Assembly (NCBI GenBank): GCA_013695505.1 | Contig: JACDAH010000061.1 | Location: forward strand, 1 to 6,869 | DNA: 6,869 nt | Direction: 5' to 3' | DNA from: Chloroflexota bacterium | Lineage (GTDB): Bacteria > Chloroflexota > Limnocylindria > Limnocylindrales > CSP1-4 | Shown here: piece by piece, positions 5,277 to 6,869 of the stretch | Layout of the letters: every line of letters starts with the position of its first letter | How positions within the stretch are numbered: the stretch's first letter is position 1 | Translations under genes and position numbers: made by a program | Notes under the pieces: generated by a model | What the model saw: the letters and a program-made list of their open reading frames with translations, nothing else | The model's database searches: none | Told to the model about the DNA's origin: nothing

Positions 5277-5590
5277 ATGCCACGCTCGATCTTGACGTCG
5301 CACCTTCGCCAGTGCCGCGCTCAGACGCGATCGGGCGCACGCTGCGGAGCGTTCGCGTCGTGGGCGGACGCTTCTCAGCGCTGCATCGTTCACGGCGGGG
5401 CCCGGGGCGGCCGGCAGCCGGCGTGTGTCTGTGTCGCCCTACGGCTACCCCCATCGGCCGGGCTCGGGGCTGTGTCGCTGGCCGGAAGTCCCCGACTCGG
5501 GGCAGAGGCTCCCGGCCGGTCGGCATCCCCACGGCTACATCCGACCGGAGCGGCGCCCGTGGCCGTCATCCCGGCCGCGTCAGGTGACTC
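5277..5590 (+). pseudogene. HGG-motif zinc-finger-like protein, phage-type, apparently frameshifted
   Basis: From the ATG at 5277 the frame begins with a basic segment, then CRAQTRSGARCGAF (13-26) and CIVHGG (36-41). A Cys-x6/8-Cys pair with Arg/Gly, followed by C-x2-HGG, marks a family of short proteins found again and again in phages and genomic islands, of uncertain function. After about 5410 this frame becomes low-complexity. The next frame over the same bases takes on protein character (YGYPHRPGSGLCRWPEVPD, about 5440-5496, then GRHPHGYIRPERRPW), the kind of proline/glycine/cysteine tail that could follow it. I infer a single-base frameshift near 5410-5440. The ribosome binding site is weak (GGAAAG). 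Sequencing error is an alternative to decay. Confidence 0.5.
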
Positions 5591-5610
5591 GGGCTCCCCG
5601 GGTCACGCCC

Positions 5611-5897
5611 ATGACGCCGGACGAGATCGAGGCGCTGAAGTGGCGGATCAGCGATGCACTCGACAAGGAGCTAGAACCAGGAACCAACCGCCGGACGTTT
5701 GGACGACCGGGCCGACGTGCGCCTATTGCCGGGGGAGCATCCCGGCCCGGCGACGGGTCTGTGATCGGTGCCGGATCTCGAAGGGCTCGAAGACGGTGCA
5801 GCAATGGCTCGGCGAGATCGTCAAGAAACGATCGAAGGTCCTGATCGGACGTCGAGTCGCGAACGACACGGAAACCCGAGACCGGTGGTCGTCCTGA
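5611..5897 (+). pseudogene. zinc-ribbon-like small protein, probably frameshifted
   Basis: An ATG at 5611 starts MTPDEIEALKWRISDALDKE, a convincing soluble helix, but that frame turns into low-complexity Gly/Arg after about 5690. The next frame carries GPTCAYCRGSIPARRR, VCDRCRISKGSKTVQQWLGE and KKRSK, ending with TGA at 5895-5897. The cysteines form CxxC-x10-CxxC, a zinc-ribbon or treble-clef spacing, followed by a Lys-rich helix with Trp; the second knuckle with SKG also resembles the last knuckle of HNH nucleases. I infer one gene of about 95 residues broken by a frameshift between about 5680 and 5715. The upstream half could also be a separate gene. Function unknown; nucleic-acid binding is a reasonable guess. 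Confidence 0.42.
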
Positions 5898-6166
5898 TCG
5901 CGGGCCGCGGCGTGGTCAGGTGGAACGCGAACGGCGTCCGCCGGGCGCACTCGTTCAGGTCCTCGAAGGCGGCTCGTCAGAGCTTCCGGCAGGCGGTCGA
6001 CCGGGCCGCGGCGACCGCGAGATCGACGGCGCCGAACGACGTTTCGCTGAAGCTCGTCGAGGCGTTCCCGACGGCCGAGATCCGGGCGCATGACTCGCTC
6101 GGCGCCCGGATACGTCACTTGTCAGATGACAAGTCAGAACCGGCGACCGTCGTGAACCGATCGTGA
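5885..6166 (+). CDS. possible small protein, 93 aa, unknown
   Basis: The frame is open from 5768, but the sequence becomes protein-like only near a GTG at 5885 (VVVLIAGRGVVRWNANG). It then has a basic Ser/Arg/Ala-rich middle and a C-terminal part DVSLKLVEAFPTAEIRAHDS with normal composition, ending in TGA at 6164-6166. There is no cysteine cluster, signal peptide or membrane helix. No clear ribosome binding site precedes the GTG, which overlaps the end of the zinc-ribbon fragment by 13 nt. An 18-bp palindrome lies inside its 3' end. The minus-strand frame opposite is Arg-rich and looks like the shadow. Coding status uncertain. Confidence 0.28.
   Translation: MVVLIAGRGVVRWNANGVRRAHSFRSSKAARQSFRQAVDRAAATARSTAPNDVSLKLVEAFPTAEIRAHDSLGARIRHLSDDKSEPATVVNRS
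6117..6134. promoter_or_regulatory. 18-bp palindrome, possible operator
   Basis: ACTTGTCA and TGACAAGT are perfect inverted copies separated by GA. The site is much more AT-rich than its surroundings, and its compact symmetry resembles dimeric repressor operators; the TTGTCA-TGACAA core recalls GntR/FadR-type sites. As RNA it would be a 7-bp stem with an AGAT loop and no T-run, so it is not a standard terminator. It lies just before the end of the 93-aa ORF, so it may be an operator for something downstream. No cognate regulator is in the window. Confidence 0.4.
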
Positions 6167-6368
6167 AGGCGCTCGTCGTGTCGAGGGGCCGGCCGGCAGC
6201 GGCGAAGTGCGTCCCGTGACGGCCGGCAAGCGGCCGAGGACACGCCCGGCTTCGGCTCCTAGCGCTCGGTAGCTGCACGGGTCCGGGTCGACGCTGGCGG
6301 GCTTCCTAGAGTCGATCCGGAGCTTCTGCGGTGCCCGGCCCACACATGGGACAGTCGAGATGTCTCGA
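6167..6368. other. non-coding stretch with a short direct repeat
   Basis: About 200 bases without a supportable gene on either strand. GGCCGGCAGCGG (6191-6202) is nearly repeated as GGCCGGCAAGCGG (6221-6233), 30 bases apart. It is bounded on each side by an 18-bp palindrome (6117-6134 and 6353-6370). Confidence 0.4.
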
Positions 6369-6370
6369 CT
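6353..6370. repeat. 18-bp palindrome at the end of the 56-aa minus-strand ORF
   Basis: AGTCGAGA and TCTCGACT are perfect inverted copies separated by TG, the same 8-2-8 layout as the palindrome at 6117-6134 but different bases. It overlaps the TAG stop (6371-6369) of the minus-strand ORF. In RNA it forms a 7-bp stem with a tetraloop, so a transcript 3'-end hairpin is possible, although no T-run follows on the minus strand. Confidence 0.45.
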
Positions 6371-6539
6371 ACTTCGGGAAGGCGTTGATCTTCGCGGGGC
6401 CGAGCGGGCTCTTCGTCGTCGGCGACCCGAGCGGGCGCCCCTTCAGGGCACCGATCGCGACGATCTTCTGAGCGTCAGTCGCCTTCGTGACCTTCAGCTT
6501 CGCCGGGGTATGAACGCGGAGGGTGTGTGTCGCTGTCAT
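6369..6539 (-). CDS. small basic protein, 56 aa, unknown
   Basis: From the ATG at 6539-6537 the product begins MTATHTLRVHTPAKLKVTKA, then TDAQKIVAIGALKGRPLG and a Lys/Pro-rich tail ending INAFPK. The composition (Lys, Thr, Val, few Arg) differs from the Arg-rich shadow frames, so coding is likely. The frame stays open upstream to 6758, but that extension is Arg/Ser-rich and overlaps a better frame, so I prefer the short start. The ribosome binding site is poor (TTAGG about 10 nt away). It starts 10 nt after the stop of the upstream minus-strand ORF, which suggests one operon. There is no recognisable domain. The basic charge would suit nucleic-acid binding, but that is a guess. Confidence 0.45.
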   Translation of the reverse strand: MTATHTLRVHTPAKLKVTKATDAQKIVAIGALKGRPLGSPTTKSPLGPAKINAFPK

Positions 6540-6549
6540 GCCCGGGAGC

Positions 6550-6867
6550 CTAAGACGGCCGCCTGCGATCGTCGAGTTTCGGCCGTGTCGGCCAGTAGGC
6601 GTCGACGTCCCCGCCGTGCTCGCGGTGCTCTTCCCGCCCGGCGCAGCATGGGAAGCCGCAGACATGGCAATGCGCCTTCTGCCGGTCGCCGGGCGGCGGC
6701 GGCTTCTCGACGTCGGGATCGCGCCCCTTCGTCGGGTCGTAGCTAAGCCCGGATCCACCGATCCACCTCGCCTGAGCGGCGCAGAAGCGACGAATCAGGT
6801 GCCCTTCTGAACTGGGAAGATGGCGTTGAGAAGACCCATCGACCCGGAACAGAGGAGCACCTGATTG
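6550..6867 (-). CDS. Cys/His-cluster protein, C-terminal part (open to window edge)
   Basis: This minus-strand frame has no stop from the window edge to TAG at 6552-6550 (105 codons) and no ATG, GTG or TTG, so its start is outside the window or uses another codon. The last 64 residues are convincing: SYDPTKGRDPDVEKPPPPGD, then HCHVCGFPCCAGREEHREHGG and a YWPTRP segment. The spacing C67-x2-C70-x3-C74 followed by H81-x2-H84 (numbered from the first full codon at the edge) could hold zinc. The part before about 6744 is less protein-like, so the true start may be near there by frameshift or a rare start. Family not recognised; the HGG after the histidines recalls small phage-type proteins. The 56-aa ORF follows 10 nt downstream. 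Confidence 0.45.
   Translation of the reverse strand, partial: QSGAPLFRVDGSSQRHLPSSEGHLIRRFCAAQARWIGGSGLSYDPTKGRDPDVEKPPPPGDRQKAHCHVCGFPCCAGREEHREHGGDVDAYWPTRPKLDDRRRPS
6793..6866. repeat. 10-bp inverted repeat spanning 74 bp at the right edge
   Basis: AATCAGGTGC (6793-6802) and GCACCTGATT (6857-6866) are perfect inverted copies. Inside, CTTCT (6804-6808) can pair with AGAAG (6829-6833), giving a nested structure that could form in RNA from either strand. On the plus strand a 14-codon frame (ATG at 6820, MALRRPIDPEQRST) lies between the arms. On the minus strand a frame open to the edge ends GLLNAIFPVQKGT at a TGA (6797-6795). It may be the end of a structured RNA or element whose remainder is outside the window. 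Confidence 0.35.
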
Positions 6868-6869
6868 AT

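Overview
The window is strongly G+C-rich bacterial DNA. Real genes prefer G/C in third codon position, use GTG as well as ATG starts, and several carry strong AGGAG-type ribosome binding sites. Nothing seen fixes the lineage. A high-GC Chloroflexota or Actinobacteriota-like soil or sediment bacterium fits, but this is inference.

Region 1 (bases 1-2078, minus strand) is a selenocysteine (Sec) locus in the order selC-selA-selB. A tRNA-Sec-like gene with UCA anticodon, long variable arm and encoded CCA lies 38 nt upstream of selA (466 aa, PLP-dependent selenocysteine synthase). SelA overlaps the start of selB by an ATGA, and selB runs off the left edge after 178 residues. Together they charge tRNA-Sec and deliver it to UGA codons. 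The 3' half of the tRNA gene is textbook, but its 5' half is abnormal (mispaired anticodon stem, long linker, enlarged D loop), which is the most unusual signal here.

Region 2 (about 2079-3300) is sparse. It holds strong hairpins (2258-2282, 2666-2709), a CAGTY tandem repeat, and a plus-strand series of very short possible genes. The best of these is a 65-aa cysteine-rich protein (2918-3115) behind an excellent Shine-Dalgarno.

Region 3 (3214-4803) is one convincing gene: a secreted zinc metalloprotease of 455 aa with a signal peptide, an HExxHxxNxxHD site and a C-terminal PPC-like domain. Its leader contains a direct repeat and short hairpins, and a long hairpin with a T-rich tail (4746-4803) follows it.

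Region 4 (4804-6869) is accessory-looking debris: a decayed HNH-like fragment, an 18-aa ORF with a good Shine-Dalgarno, a broken HGG-motif protein of a kind common in phage-like regions, a zinc-ribbon-like fragment, a doubtful 93-aa ORF, two 18-bp palindromes, and two small minus-strand genes at the right edge, one open to the edge and with a Cys/His cluster. selC is a classic integration site in other bacteria, so regions 2-4 may be an island inserted beside or into selC; this is a hypothesis. No CRISPR array, rRNA, transposase or integrase is visible.
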